Shown in pieces: positions 9,923 to 22,087 of a stretch of DNA of 64,000 nucleotides. The translations under genes were made by a program, and so were the position numbers. Source of the stretch: Bryoerythrophyllum caledonicum (Eukaryota > Streptophyta > Bryopsida > Pottiales > Pottiaceae); NCBI GenBank assembly GCA_963971425.1, contig OZ020519.1:12106028-12170027 (forward strand), read 5' to 3'. Position 1 is the stretch's first letter; every line of letters starts with the position of its first letter. The notes under the pieces were generated by a model. It did not search any database and was not told the DNA's origin. It saw only the letters and a program-made list of their open reading frames with translations.

Positions 9923-12362
9923 AGGACAACGACGTATACTCCCTTCCTGGGAAACGTCAATGGTTCAATGGAGGATTCCTCTGGAGGGTCACGAAAACTC
10001 ATCCACACATGGCATGCGGATGGCCTACCTACAAAATTCAACAACCACAAATTGGGAGAGCGCTTTTTGTATGGAAATACACTGGAGATACCACTCGGCT
10101 CACACCAAATCTCCTCTCTTGTCAATTTGTCAGACTGTGTAGCCTATTGCCTCGCTGCATTCCTCGGAAACGCATAGATCCAAGCAAGTTTCCGCAATTC
10201 GCGGATCATGCACTGATGACCTATCAGTAATGCTAGTCGCAAATTACTTCAATAGCGACCACCTATGGGCTTGTCCTCCTTAATGGGTTAATGACATTTT
10301 CTCACCTTTGACTTACAAGTACAAACTCGGTTCATACTTGGTTTACCGTCATTGAGCCCAAAGATATGCTGATCATGCGATCATTCATCAAAGTGACTGG
10401 AATGGAGTCATGTCACTGGTGGTACAGGTTTGGAGAGGATTGGTTGCTTGATGGGCTGTCATAACTTCCGGGATTCAAAGGGGGCTTCGTTGAATATTTG
10501 TGTTGCAGCTCTTTTTGTTCCATGCCGGAGTCAATCCAGGTGGGCCAACAAATTGCACTCACCAGGAGTTTTGGTTTCCACTGGCTTTATTATTTATTTA
10601 AAGGACTCACGCATGTTGAAAGGAAGAATATCTTTACGTATGAGTTGTGTGTAGTTCTATCAAAACCGTATCCGAGGGTCGGATTTGCCCAAAAAATTAA
10701 TAATAATAATAAAAATCTACAAATTGATGGCAAATCTTTGAATTATTTACTCAGTAAAAGGATGAATTTTCAAGAATATTCGTTTTGCCAAAGATCTACT
10801 TTCGGAAATAAATAATATTTAGCACTACAGTGCCTAATCCTACCCTCTTGGGTATGGTAGAAGAAAAAGAGGTTGGAAGTTCATGGAAAAGATTTTTTTT
10901 AATTTTCAAGGCAAGTAGGATTAGTTTAAAGTTCTTTTGGGAGATGCGTTAAATGAAAGATTTGTTATGTAACCAAGGATTAATCTTGTGGTAATTCAAT
11001 GCAACCATTAAAGTTCTCTTCACCATTTGTGAGTTTTCAAGATGTTCTTCCATTCCTTACTTTGTACCAGCTACACTATTCATCCAAAGCATTCATCCAA
11101 ATCATTCATCCAAAGTATGCATCTAACACTACTCAAAATTCATCTCTCTCGAACTAGATTTGATGATGATTCCAATTTAAGTATCAATTTTCTTTTCCCT
11201 TAGAGAATCTCTATAGAGGGCTCCATCCATCAAAATGGGTAAATAATGATGCTCAATACTCCATAATTTTTTATTAACATGGTTTGTTCATAAAATAGAA
11301 AGACAACACCAAAAATATTCTAAGTAGATATTATTTGGAGATTAATATCATCATGAGGTTGTTTGTATAGTAGTCAATAGGTGGGCTTAGCTTGTAAGTG
11401 GTTCACAAACTTATAGAATCAAATGTTGGCAAATTCAAGTTTTGTTCAATCACTGAAGCCTTGAGAAATACATGTATCTTTAGAATGTTTTTGTTGATGG
11501 TAAACATACCACTGGCACCACAAGAGCATTGGGATTTGGCCATTCATATAGATGAAAACCAGGGGTGCGCGAACTTTCTACGAACCAAATTTGCACCCTG
11601 ACGCTCAAACTTGCCTGGCTCAACAAGCTATTGGTTTAGCACCCCCAACGGTTTACAAGAGGAGTCAATTATCCCTAAAATTTACCCTTTGACCTTTTCC
11701 AACAAACTTTTCAAGGCAACCTTCGCCTTCTTCACGAGAATACTGCTCCAATATGCTAGACTTGGTCTCATTGCTAGAAATTGTTGTGTAAATGCCAACA
11801 CTACGATGCGCCAATGCCCTCTAACCATGTTGACATTGTGCAAATTTTTTATTCTTTACCCGGCCAATGAGACACCACACTAGCATTAGCACGCATGTGC
11901 AGTGTCCGGCGGGGTGCCTACAATGTTGCGGGTGGAGGAAAGGCACAAAGAATATTCTTCTTTTCTACATAAAACTTGGAGATCATTTTTATTTTTATTT
12001 TTTACTATTTATGTGGTGATAACCTTCTAATCGACCGTTCAGATTCTCATTCTAAAACATATTACGTTCACAAAAAGAATATAACTTGAATTGACAATTT
12101 TTGAACCTCCACTCCTTGCACAATTTTTTTGAATATGCCACACCCTTTCTCTCCCTCTAAAAATTGGTGTGCAAGGAACCAATATCATGCTTAACATAAA
12201 GGTTATGAATTTAGACATTTTGTAGTGCAAAAATTGGACACCAAGGGAAGTCAAAGTTTGTTGATCCACAAACAGTAAGGAAGAAATTGAACCCTTTTCT
12301 CTACTTCAAACACTATAATCTTTTAATCCGTGCAGTCCACAAATCTATATAAAGTATGATCC
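9923..12362. other. Gene-free stretch
   Basis: I support no gene here. 10120-10260 resembles the 4.7-4.9 kb repeats (CGCATAGATCCAAG and GCAAATTACTYC blocks). 11070-11130 repeats CATTCATCCAAA. 11960-12335 recurs in inverse at about 44850-45190 and partly at 49320-49540. Confidence 0.45.
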
Positions 12363-13738
12363 CACGCCAATATTGAGGGTAACCTACAAGCCGATAAACT
12401 AGCTAAAGACGTAGAGACAAAATACACATACGAACATGCCCACACAACACCATACTACTACCAAAGAAATGAATGGCCTTTTATGGAAGAAACCCTAGAC
12501 AAAGGCCCAATCGGATTACTATCCAAAGACCTTAAATGACATGACCTCCACAACAATCTAACGGGACTTCCCGAAAACCTCCCAAATATCAAAAAATGGA
12601 CGGGAAATAGAGACACTAACAACGAACTATCCAATGACTTATGGAGAAACTCGGTTATCACTGATTCACAAAAAACATGCCTCATAAAATTTTGGATGGG
12701 CCTATATATGGGCAATGCCCAAAAACAACTTTTTTTTGGAATTGGAAGATACCCCTCCATCACATGCCCCATCTGCAATTCCACTAACCGAGACACATGA
12801 CTACATGTATTACTTAAATGTCACCAACAACATATTTATGCACTCATTGTCAAAAGATATAACAAACCAGTTTAGGAAATTAGAAAACTACTAGAATTAT
12901 CCAGCAAATCTAGATGTTTTACCCTAATAAATGCGGGTATCTTCAACAACACGTCACCTAAGAACACAATGCCACCTTGGCTACTACCGTGTACATGTGA
13001 CACACAAATGCCAATATAATGCCCGATTTCAACCACATAGAGTATGTGTCTGGGGTCTACCATACAACACCTTCCCACCCATAGAATGTAATTCAGACCT
13101 TACCATACAATTCATAGAATTCACATATTGTAATGATAGATTCTCACCCAACACAATCACACAAAAGATAAATAAATACCAACCACTTCTTGACAAAATT
13201 AGCGCACAAGGTTGGAAAGCAGACCTTCTAAGAGTAATCACCGCTCGGCTCAAGCCTCAACACATATCCCCTCTATGAAAGCAATTGAAAACACATTTAA
13301 AATCCCAAAAGCCTCCATCAAAAACACATTAAAAACCATCAAAAACACATTAAAAAACATCAACACCATAGCTATCCAACATGCCGTGTCCATCCTCCTC
13401 CACAAACGAAGATTGGAAAACAACGAAGCTCTACCCAATTAAGATGATCCCCGTAATAAATCCTTAATTTCAAAATAGACCTTAACGGATAATCCCTCAC
13501 CTCTAACACATTAAAACCCCCCACCTTACCCCCCCTCTTTTCTTCAAAACTACTAAACTCCCATTGCACTATGAGCTCCTTCTCTTCTTTAGTGTCTACC
13601 ATCAAAAGGGGGAAGCAATCCCAAGCTACTAATCCTCTATTTGGTGGACATTCGATTTAGTGGTGGAACGAACAGACACTCTATTCACGCCGGCCTCTCC
13701 TGAGATACCAAAGTTCTTCTTCTTCTTTCGTGCCGTCA
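12363..13738 (+). mobile_element. LINE, 5'-truncated 3' fragment (copy B)
   Basis: The translation starts inside the RNase H domain (ANIEGNLQADKLAKD) and runs through the same C-terminal region as the 36-40.7 kb LINE: EHAHTTPYYYQ, DKGPIGLL, NNLTGLPENLPNIKKW, YPSITCPICNST, SRCFTLINAGIFNN, and INTIAIQHAVSILLHKRRLENN. Several in-frame stops and shifts make it dead. The 3' untranslated part shares GAACGAACAGACACTNTATT and ACGCCGGCC with the other copies and ends in a TTCTTCTTCTT tail. 5' truncation is usual for LINE insertions. Confidence 0.85.
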
Positions 13739-14124
13739 GAGTTTATGGAATTTTGTGAGTATATTACTTAATAAGTCTTAATTGAGGTCCTATGGTTCAA
13801 ACTAGAAGTAAGGGTTTGGTTTTTCTTCTTTACCCACTACACTAAAGTGAGTTGTTTTGAAGTGTTTTTTGTTGTGAAATTGTCAAAGAAATTTAGGGGT
13901 TAAAAATCTACTACGAATAGTTAACTACTACAAAGAGTACAAAAGATCCTCTTTTTTCCCTCAGTACTTCCTGATGTGATTTCCACTACCTTAATGTATG
14001 GGTAATAGTAGCATAATTTGTAAAGTACCAGGCTTTCTTTTAGACAAGCTTCTCAATGCTCAACTTTCTAGCTCTCTCTTTTCGAGGCATAGGCTCACTA
14101 ATGGAACAAACACACACTTCATTC
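13739..14124. other. Gene-free stretch
   Basis: I see nothing here beyond short A/T runs. Confidence 0.5.
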
Positions 14125-14602
14125 TTAACCCCTCAAGGACCAAGACATTGTAGAGGAAATCTCTACTCCGTTAAGTTGATCAAAAACTACCAAGATAAAC
14201 TCTTTAATAATGTTACTATAGAATCTCTTTCAAATTTACATGAGATGATGTGGTAATTTTCTTGTAAATTTTGACCAAACAAGTTGAAGTATACCATACA
14301 AAGTGGTCACTTTTGGACACTACCTGCCAAACAATTTTTTTTTGAGATCCTACTAGTTTGGACACAATGGGTATCACCTAGGCATTACATGTGTATCACC
14401 TAAATGTTACATGGATATCATATTGGCATTACATGTGTATCACCTAAATGTTACATGGATATCATATTGGCATTACATGGGTACCACCTAGACAAATCTC
14501 TTGAATTTTCCAAAAAATGTGGACATTCTCCATTCTGAATTAATTGTAATCAAAGTGAAATTTTTGTCCTACAAACGGACACTTGGTCCTTTACGGGTTA
14601 AC
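14125..14602. mobile_element. TTAA-type MITE with internal 44-bp array
   Basis: The ends TTAACCCCTCAAGGACCAAG and CACTTGGTCCTTTACGGGTTAA (last 20 bases inverted) lie at TTAA sites, as in the piggyBac group. At 14371-14490 GTATCACCTA.. units repeat at 22- or 44-bp spacing. No coding capacity. Relatives: 15313-15558, a relic at 5.77-5.89 kb, and 44693-45642. Confidence 0.72.
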
Positions 14603-15312
14603 TGGCATTCTGAATGGAATAAAAACCTCAAAAATCAACAATTGTTTGGCCAATCATTCGTGCTCACATCGGTCCCCTTGACTACACGAATTGGTGAATT
14701 TGATTGGTGATTTCAACCCAGTGTCCCATTGCTTCAATGAGAGAACATCAACCGTGCAACCTTGGAATTAAATGGAGCGAATTCATCTTCAAAGGATATG
14801 AATAGAAAAGGTGGTACTTGTGTGGCGACTCGGACTTCTTCCTCTGCAGCATTTCAGGCTACAAGTCACTTCACTTAGCTGTCGTTCATGTCATGGTTTA
14901 TGTGCTTGTCAAGATCAACGTACTTCTGTATACATTCTAAGATTGCCGTTACTTTACAGAGCCTGAGCTGATCCCCATAGCTTGTACACTTTGCAGATGC
15001 TTCAGAACTTCCTCCTGGCATTGTTTTCAAAATTATTCAGAAAGTGAGTGAATGAATCAGTTGTACTGTACACAGCCTGAAGATGCTCCTAGCCCAACAG
15101 AAAAGGAAAAAAAATCATTCTTTTCAGAATCAAATAAAAGTATCACTCATCAATTTGATGAGTGACAAGCTTTTATTTTTATTTTTATTTTTAGGGTGCA
15201 ACGGTAGCCAACTACAAAGAAAAGAACCCATGAATTGGCCCAGAATGAAAGGATATTCTCTTTTTGTACAATGAAACATAAATAATATTGCTGCTCCACT
15301 ACTTTTTTTTTT
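14603..15312. other. Gene-free stretch
   Basis: No supported gene. A short (TTTTTA)n run sits near 15173-15193. Confidence 0.5.
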
Positions 15313-15558
15313 AATAACCCCTAAAGGCCCAAGTTTACCTACGGGGTACAATTCTTTTCACTTTGGCTGTAATTATCTTTCAATCCGTATTGGCTGTAAT
15401 TATCTTTCAATCCGTATGGTCAATCCGTATGGTTAATATCTCACAAGATATTAACCACATCATCTCGTACAAGTTTAGAAGAAGACCCTAGAGTTATATT
15501 CTCAAAAAGTTTATCTTTATCAGATTCCTCTGAGAGGCCTTGGGTCTTTAGGGGTTAA
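15313..15558 (-). mobile_element. Short TTAA-type MITE
   Basis: The left end is ATAACCCCTAAAGGCCCAAG and the right end CTTGGGTCTTTAGGGGTTAA, inverted repeats of the same family as 14125-14602 but in opposite orientation. A 29-bp tandem duplication (GGCTGTAATTATC.. TCAATCCGTAT) lies at about 15365-15422. Confidence 0.65.
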
Positions 15559-15560
15559 AT

Positions 15561-16028
15561 TTGAAAAAATATCAACGTAAATCAATCTCTAGTGCTCTAC
15601 CTATGAGACGATACAGTTTTGATGTACAGGGTGCTCTACCGATGAGACGATACAGTTATGGTATCAATTCTACTTTTCAAAAGTTTTTTAGAAATGTTTT
15701 ATTGCACATTGATGTGATATTCTTATCCAAGAGTTGTGTACCCTATGATTCCCGTGTAATGACAAGCAACAAGCCAAATTCTATGTTAGTTGGTAGTGCT
15801 TTATGTGGATGGTTGATGAGTCCAAGTTTCACCACACTCAACCGCCGAATCATTCAAGCATATCCCCAAAATCATAGGCTCCTGAGAAGAACCATTCCCT
15901 TTGAATGTAGGCGTGGGCAATGGAAACATACTGAAGTTGACAACTTGATGATGAGGGATCAACACACGAAGAACAAGGCGTGGCTTCAATGTATTCAAGA
16001 CTTGGAAGACTTGGTCCTTCTCAGTTAA
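15561..16028 (+). other. Unrecognised 155-codon open frame between two TTAA sites
   Basis: Open over 155 codons, but it begins in a duplicated segment (ALPMRRYS twice, from a roughly 37-bp tandem duplication). I see no family motif. Both ends coincide with TTAA sites of adjacent MITEs. It may be chance or the stub of a mobile-element gene. Confidence 0.2.
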
Positions 16029-16240
16029 CCCTTAGACGTAAGTCGGGAACCATGTATACTGGCTTGTAATTTACTCTCTAGAATACAAAAAAACGTATTA
16101 CAGTATAGCAAGCACCTTCCATTTTTGGATTGATGGTTCTTCAACTATGATCTTTTCATTTGGAGGTCATTGCAATATCTCAACCTTATCATGTTCAAAT
16201 ATGACATTAGACATGTAGAATATTGTGTCCACCTGAGGCT
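16026..16240 (+). repeat. Relic of the TTAACCCTTA MITE family
   Basis: Starts TTAACCCTTAGACG and contains the GATTGATGGTTCTTCAACTA and CATTTGGAGGTCATT blocks of the family. The right end is not recognisable. Confidence 0.6.
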
Positions 16241-16357
16241 CCTTCTAACGTTGAACCCTTTAAGGAGGACCTATGCAACCACGCTTGGGAGACCCAAAGA
16301 TGCTATGAGTGGGTACATTTCACCGCGACTCGTCACTACAAACTTCAAGAAGAGAAG

Positions 16358-16765
16358 AAGAAGAAGAATGCTGGTCCCCGCGTAGGGGGCCCGGCATGAA
16401 TAAAGTGTCTCTTTGTTCCACCCCTAAGACCATGCCCACCAGGCAAGGAATTGGTAGTATGGAACTACTTCCTCCTCTTGAGGATAGACACCATGTAACA
16501 AGTAACCAAACACCCAAGAAACCGACCGAAACTAAAGATGTGTGGGGTGAGGTGTGGAGGTTTGATTTGATGGGGTGTCTTGTATGTTAGGGACGGCTTG
16601 GTTGTTTTCAAGTTTACGTTTATGTAGTAGTATGGACATAGCGTGTTGAATTGCAATGTTATTAATGTTTTTTGAAGGTATTTTTTTATTGGAGCCATAG
16701 GTATTTAAAAAAATTCTTCGAGAGTTTTCATAGATGGGATAAAATACAAACTTCACTATAGTTCA
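16358..16765 (-). mobile_element. LINE 3'-end fragment (copy C)
   Basis: Minus-strand frames carry the end of the LINE protein (FYPIYENSRRIF, NINNIAIQHAMSILLHKR, ENNQAVPNIQDTP), as in the 36-40.7 kb copy. The shared 3' untranslated segment follows (the inverse of AATAAAGTGTCTCTTTGTTC and CATGCCCACCAGGCAAGGAA), and a TTC-repeat tail at the lowest coordinates. Severely 5'-truncated and out of frame. Confidence 0.8.
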
Positions 16766-18429
16766 CCCGTCAGACTCTTGCACACATTCTCACCAGGTTG
16801 CACACATAATGGAACGCTTGTTATAGTGGACAAGGTTGAATATGGTTGTTACACACAATGGATGTCATGAGGGGTGACCTTTGGCTCGATGGATGTTGCT
16901 GTAATATTAAACAGATAACTCTTGTAGAGAGCATAGGATTTGCCTATTGACCCCGGTCGAGCGCCCAGCCACGCCACATGCTCGGGAGGGCTTGGGAGGG
17001 GTGGGACAAAACGTGCCCCCCCTATTCTTGTGTTGGAGTGGGCCCTTTTTGATCCAAAGAGAGTTCCCGAAGGGTAATTTGGGGACGCAAGCTCCAATAT
17101 TAGCCCAAAAAATCCCAAAAAGGCCTCTAGAATCCTAAAACGGGCCAGGCCAAAAAAATGGACCCACTGGAGGCTCAGGTTTGGTGCAACTCTCTACTGA
17201 GGTCAAAAAGGAGATCCGAGAGCATACATGGACCCAGCTGACTATCATAATGAAATGGCTATTGTAACACAAGCTCTTGTAAAGGGAGCTGCCTGTAGCA
17301 TCATAATGGTTGTTTTTAAATCTAAGAAACAAAAACGTACCAAACCTGAAATCCACAGTGACGGGAATCTTGAGAAATCCAAGTGCCAGCTATGTTGCGA
17401 AAGGAAGACCCAACCGTGCATCATTGGAAGCGGTGTGGTCATGGATATGTCCATAGCTGCAAATTAGGTGCGCTATGCAAACTGAATGAGTCAGTTGGTG
17501 GCTTTCATTCTCAAAAGGCATGCCTTGTCCTCACCCGACGTTGAGTCAGATGCCAGCCCAACTGTAGTATCGGCATTTTGGACATTCAATCAATGTGAAT
17601 GACGACATTACATTGTAATTTACTTGAATGCCCAGGCCTAATTTACCTCAACAACAATTTTTGCGCAATAGATAAAAGTCTTGCAGTAGATGAGTCCTAA
17701 TTTATGTGCAAAGTTCCACTTGTAACAAAAATAAATACAAAAATAAATAAATCATTATGCCCCAGTGTTAAGGGAATCATATATAACCTTGTTAAATTAT
17801 CTTATTCAGTGCAGTGATAACAAAATACTCAAACCAACAAGTCTAATAAATCTATGGTTTGGATGTAGGCTCGTCACTCCTCACACACTTTTCTTCATTC
17901 TCTCTAAAACAAAGTTCTTTTTTCACACAAGGACTAAAGATAGCATCAAATTGATCTACAAGTAAACACCTCAAAAATCACCCGTTCTCGCATACATGCT
18001 GACAACGTACGGTAATCATTCTAGTCCAGGTTGGAGCAGAAATAATGTGATGCCTAGAAGAACTAACGTGGCATTTGCATAGGCCATGGACGGTGGTGTG
18101 GTCGACGTGGTCGGTGAAGTGGAGCCATGGATAGCCATGCATGGAGATGATGAGGACGAGGTTCATATCCAAGTCCAGCTTGCATCTCGAGGAAATGGAT
18201 CTGCAGCAAGCCGCAATGGATCTGGCGAACTCATGACTGACTAACATACAGTCAGTTGCAGCTATGAGAGAATAAGGCACGTACATTGCAGGGGGATGGC
18301 ATCATGGAATACGGAAACCGAGAGCTAGCACCGTTCACACGCGCATTGCAATGAGTGTTGAAAGCAAGTCAAGGTGGAAAAAATATCATATTTATCTACA
18401 ATATACAGCAGTGAAGAAGGAAGTGAATG
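16766..18429. other. Mostly gene-free; two weak small frames
   Basis: 16945-17175 is a diverged relative of the MITE at 20772-21043 (CAAAAAGGCCTCTAGAATCC and GGGTAATTTGGGGAC blocks). A plus frame at 17228-17467 (79 codons, Cys-rich end SKCQLCCERKTQPC) and another at 18088-18258 (starting MDGGVVDVVGEVEPW) have some coding look but no family match. I would not call them genes. Confidence 0.3.
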
Positions 18430-18840
18430 CTACTGTAGTGAGGCATGGTCTGTGGGGGACGCTATATACGGTCACGTATTCTACACTTAGATTACCAAAA
18501 ATGTATTGAAATTTAGCACGACCGATGCACCCTTGGATTGAAGATTCTTCAACTAACATCTTTCATTTGGAGGACATTTTAATCGATCTGAACTGTATCA
18601 TGTTCAAATAAGACACCATACATGTAGGATGCGTGACCATTTTGCAACTTCTCAAACATGTGGTAAGTGCAATAATAATCTACATCTGAAATGCCATTGG
18701 TGGTGGTTGGATCGGGCTCAACGCGAATACAAACTTTTGTGACTATTGTATACATCAATTCTAACATCTTGTATGTCAAAAAACATCATGTTGCAACCCA
18801 AATGTGGCTTCATAGAGCATACATGAATCGTTTTGGGACA
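18430..18840 (+). repeat. TTAACCCTTA-family MITE, eroded
   Basis: Contains the core TTGAAGATTCTTCAACTAAC, then the ACCATACATGTAGG block and CTTCTCAAACATGTGGTA, then ATCATGTTGCAACCCAAATG. This is the same order as 21710-22070. End repeats are not clear here. Confidence 0.6.
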
Positions 18841-19601
18841 AAAACCTTTATTGAAAGTGCTACATGCCACCTCAAAGGAAAAAAATAAATCATTACTTAG
18901 AGGTGGAGGAAGTTGGGCATTTGTTGAGACCATTGCCACTATAACTGGTGCAATCATCTGCGAGTTACAGACCGCAATGATCATGTGCAAGTTACAGACT
19001 ACAGTGATTTCCATAAAAAAAAGTTTGTAGATTTTGGTGTTGAAATGTACCCACTGCATAAATGCCATTCTGCATGATTTGGAACATAAGTGAATCCTAA
19101 TGTGCTAAAAAAAGCCCAACGGCCTTACAAGGTTGAATACCAGAAGGTGCCATTGGTGGCCACAACATTCTACATGTATGTGTCGTATTTTATGGATCAA
19201 TATATGTGCATGTACATACAGTTCCCGACCAGCATTTCAGGGTTAAAGGTTAAATCATCTTGAACTAAAATTGATCTGTACAAGAAGGAGTGATTGGATG
19301 GAAATTATGGAATCCACAATTTAAACTTTTTCTTTGGAAGGGGCTTCTTGTGTTACCTAGTTTACTTCCCCACTACAGCAAAACTGGTATGTTGGCAATG
19401 GACATTAAATTCGTTCCTTCACTGGATATTGTCATGGTCATTGTGACGCAGCTTGAATCAAATTACTCCATATGATGTCGTGTTCTGACAACAAGTAGAT
19501 AAAATAATACTAATACCAGTACTGCTGGTCTTTCTAATTGCACAGCCAGTGATGCTCTCTCTTTCAAAGAATTCTTTCATTTCCTGTGTGAATGGTGACT
19601 A
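18841..19601. other. Gene-free stretch
   Basis: No supported gene. 18940-19020 repeats a GATCATGTGCAAGTTACAGA-type unit twice. Confidence 0.45.
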
Positions 19602-19822
19602 CACTACAGATGATATTTAGTGTAACCACACTAATGTTTTTGGTGATGCAATAACTTTTTACTTTTGAAGAAGATTTTTACCGAGGGCATAACTATCAAT
19701 ACTATCTAAAGAGAGTGACCATTGTTATCATAGTTGGTAAAAATATTCATCAAGAGTAAAAACTTATAGCACTTTTAAATAAATTAGTGTGGTTAACACT
19801 AAATATAATCTTTAGTGTAGTG
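19602..19822. mobile_element. Palindromic CACTA-ended MITE (copy 1)
   Basis: The outer 30-35 bases are inverted repeats: CACTACAGATGATATTTAGT then AACCACACTAAT, mirrored at the right end. Ends beginning CACTA are typical of the EnSpm/CACTA group, but I could not confirm a 3-bp duplication. Much of the element can pair with itself. The second copy is at 34143-34362. Confidence 0.6.
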
Positions 19823-19915
19823 GTATGACAAAAAAATTCGCATGGATAAGTATAGTACAGATTTACCCATCACATTTACAATCCACTCCACTGTAACCTA
19901 CTTCCATGCCATTGG

Positions 19916-20502
19916 TTAACCCTTTACTGCCCACGTATGTTTATGGAAAAATCGAGATTTCTACTGGTTTTTTTCTTTGAACTGGATTTTATGGAAATAC
20001 AATGCCTAATATTAATATCTTACCGTACAAAATTGAACTTAACCCATGACCTGAACTTTGGGGAACTTTTGCACAACATCCAATGGTTGATGGAATAGAC
20101 TATAGTGTTTAAAGTTACCGTATATTGGTAGTGAAAGCTGTGGATTTTGGAGGGTGTACTACTTTAACCATCAATAGATTCTTGCAAGACTTTCTATATG
20201 TTGAAATTAGAGCAATTTACATGTGCACTAGGTTGATAGCTTTGCATTGACATATCATATGTGAAGAAAAGATTTATACACAATTATTGGTGATTTTTTT
20301 GCTTTTTCCGACTTGATTGTGTGCAAAAATGTTCCAACCTTATACGAATCGAAACGGAAGTTTCATATGCAAGGAGAGAGATCAACAATCAAAAAACAAT
20401 GAAGAATGTCTTAAAGACAAAGTTCTCCATGGATTTCATGCAAGTTGAGTTTTAGCACCTCCGGAGTCCCATATCCGGGCTTCCTGGGCGGTACAGGGTT
20501 AA
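19916..20502 (-). mobile_element. TTAA-type (piggyBac-like) MITE, short copy
   Basis: Perfect TTAA at both ends: TTAACCCTTTACTGCCCA on the left and TGGGCGGTACAGGGTTAA on the right. The interior is the reverse of 8933-9922 and 29283-29930, including the AATGCCTAATATTAATATCT block. It lacks the small nested MITE. Confidence 0.78.
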
Positions 20503-20771
20503 TTTGTTGTGAAAATAACCAATCATTTTTGATGGGGTGAATTGGGTTTTTCACCTTCAAAATGATGATACTAGAGCAGTATTGAAGAGGATTCAGGACA
20601 GCCTTTGAAATTTGCACATGACTGCCATTCTTCAATCAGTGCACAAAATCTACCTTGTGTGCCAAAGAATGGAAGTTGTTAACTTACTCAGATTGACCCA
20701 TCTCGAGATTTGTTGGACAGTTTTTTGCACACAACCATTGAAATCAACTTGTACCCCAGAATGTTGAGGCC
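20503..20771. other. Short gene-free stretch
   Basis: I see nothing recognisable here. Confidence 0.45.
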
Positions 20772-21043
20772 AGGGAGAATTGACCCCTCGCTCGTCCTTA
20801 CCCGTAGGGGCCACGAGGTGGTGGGGCCAAACCTGGCCCCTATTTTGTTTTTGGATGGGGACCTATTTATAGCAAGAGAGGGACCTCCAGGGTAAACAAT
20901 GTCTGTAGGCCTCAAATTTGTCAAAAAAAATTCCAAAAAATGCCTCTGGACCCCCCAAAATAAGAAGGCCAGAGAAATGACCCCATGCAATTACGACGGG
21001 GGCCCACCTCGGGTAAGGACGAGCGAGGGGGTCAATTCTCCCT
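20772..21043. mobile_element. 272-bp MITE with near-perfect long inverted ends
   Basis: The left end AGGGAGAATTGACCCC plus TCGCTCGTCCTTACCCG is repeated in inverse at the right end with only one extra C, about 33 matching bases. Such close ends suggest recent insertion. The interior has no coding capacity. An older relative is at 16945-17175. The target duplication is unclear. Confidence 0.75.
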
Positions 21044-21099
21044 AGCCGAATGTTGATATCATTCACTGTATTGGATTGCCTTGAAGGCATGAGAGGTCA

Positions 21100-21480
21100 C
21101 ATTTGGGCTGCTGCAACATCGTGTTTGTTTTCTGTGTATTTGACATACAAGGTGTAAGAAGTGATGTATTCAATAGTTTCAAAAGCTTGCATTTACGTTG
21201 CGCCCAATCCAATGCGACCAATGGCATTATTAATGTAGATCATTACTGCACCTTCTACATGTTTGAGAAGTTGCAAAATGTAACTGTATGGTGTCGTGTT
21301 TGAACATGATAAGGTTCAGATTGATTGAAATGACCTCCAAATGACAGATGATGGTTAAAGAACCTTCAACCCAAAGGTATATGTCTTGCTAAATTCTAAT
21401 ACACTTTTTATATTCTAAGAGTAAATTATGTGAGAATATATACTTTCTTCCAGAGACCTTTAAGGGTTAACCCTTAAACA
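21100..21480 (-). mobile_element. TTAACCCTTA-family MITE, inverted copy
   Basis: The reverse complement carries the same blocks as 21477-22087 (the ATTTGGGCTGCTGCAACATC and AAGGTTCAGATTGATTGAAA areas, then AGACCTTTAAGGGTTAA at its right end). It abuts the next copy, sharing one TTAA. Confidence 0.6.
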
Positions 21481-22087
21481 TCGTTCAAGAACCGTATATA
21501 CAAGTACATATTTTATCCAATAGAATACCAAAAAATGTATTGAAGTTTAGAAAGAAATACACCTTTGGTTTGAAGATTCTTCAACCAACATCTTTTATTT
21601 GGAGGTCATTTCAATCAATTTGAACCTTGTCATGTTCAAATACGACACCATACATGTAGAATATTGCAGCCACGAGTGGGTCATTTTGAAGATTGAGGAT
21701 TAGCCCTTAAAGGTCAATAGGGGACCATATAAACGGTCACCTATTTTCCTCGTAATATACTAAAAATGTACTAAAACTTAGCAAGACATACACCTTAGAA
21801 TTCAAGATTCTTCAACTGACATCTTTCATTTGGAGGTCATTTCAAATATGAACCTTATCATGCTCAAATATGACACCATACATGTAGAATACATGACCAG
21901 TTTGCAACTTCTCAAGCATGTAGCAGGTGCAATAATGATCTAAATTTGAAATGCCATGTGTCAGTCTCAATACAAATACAAACTTTTGTAACTACTGTAT
22001 ACATAAATTCTTACACCTTGTATGTGAAATACACAAAAAACATCACATTGCAACCCAAATGTGGCTTCTCAGACCTTTAAGGGTTAA
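21477..22087 (+). mobile_element. TTAA-type MITE, TTAACCCTTA family
   Basis: Begins TTAACCCTTAAACATCG and ends AGACCTTTAAGGGTTAA, with TTAA at both ends. Inside, the TTGAAGATTCTTCAAC core appears twice (about 21580 and 21800) and an internal CCCTTAAAGGTC end-like motif lies near 21705, so this is probably two copies fused or nested. Confidence 0.65.
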
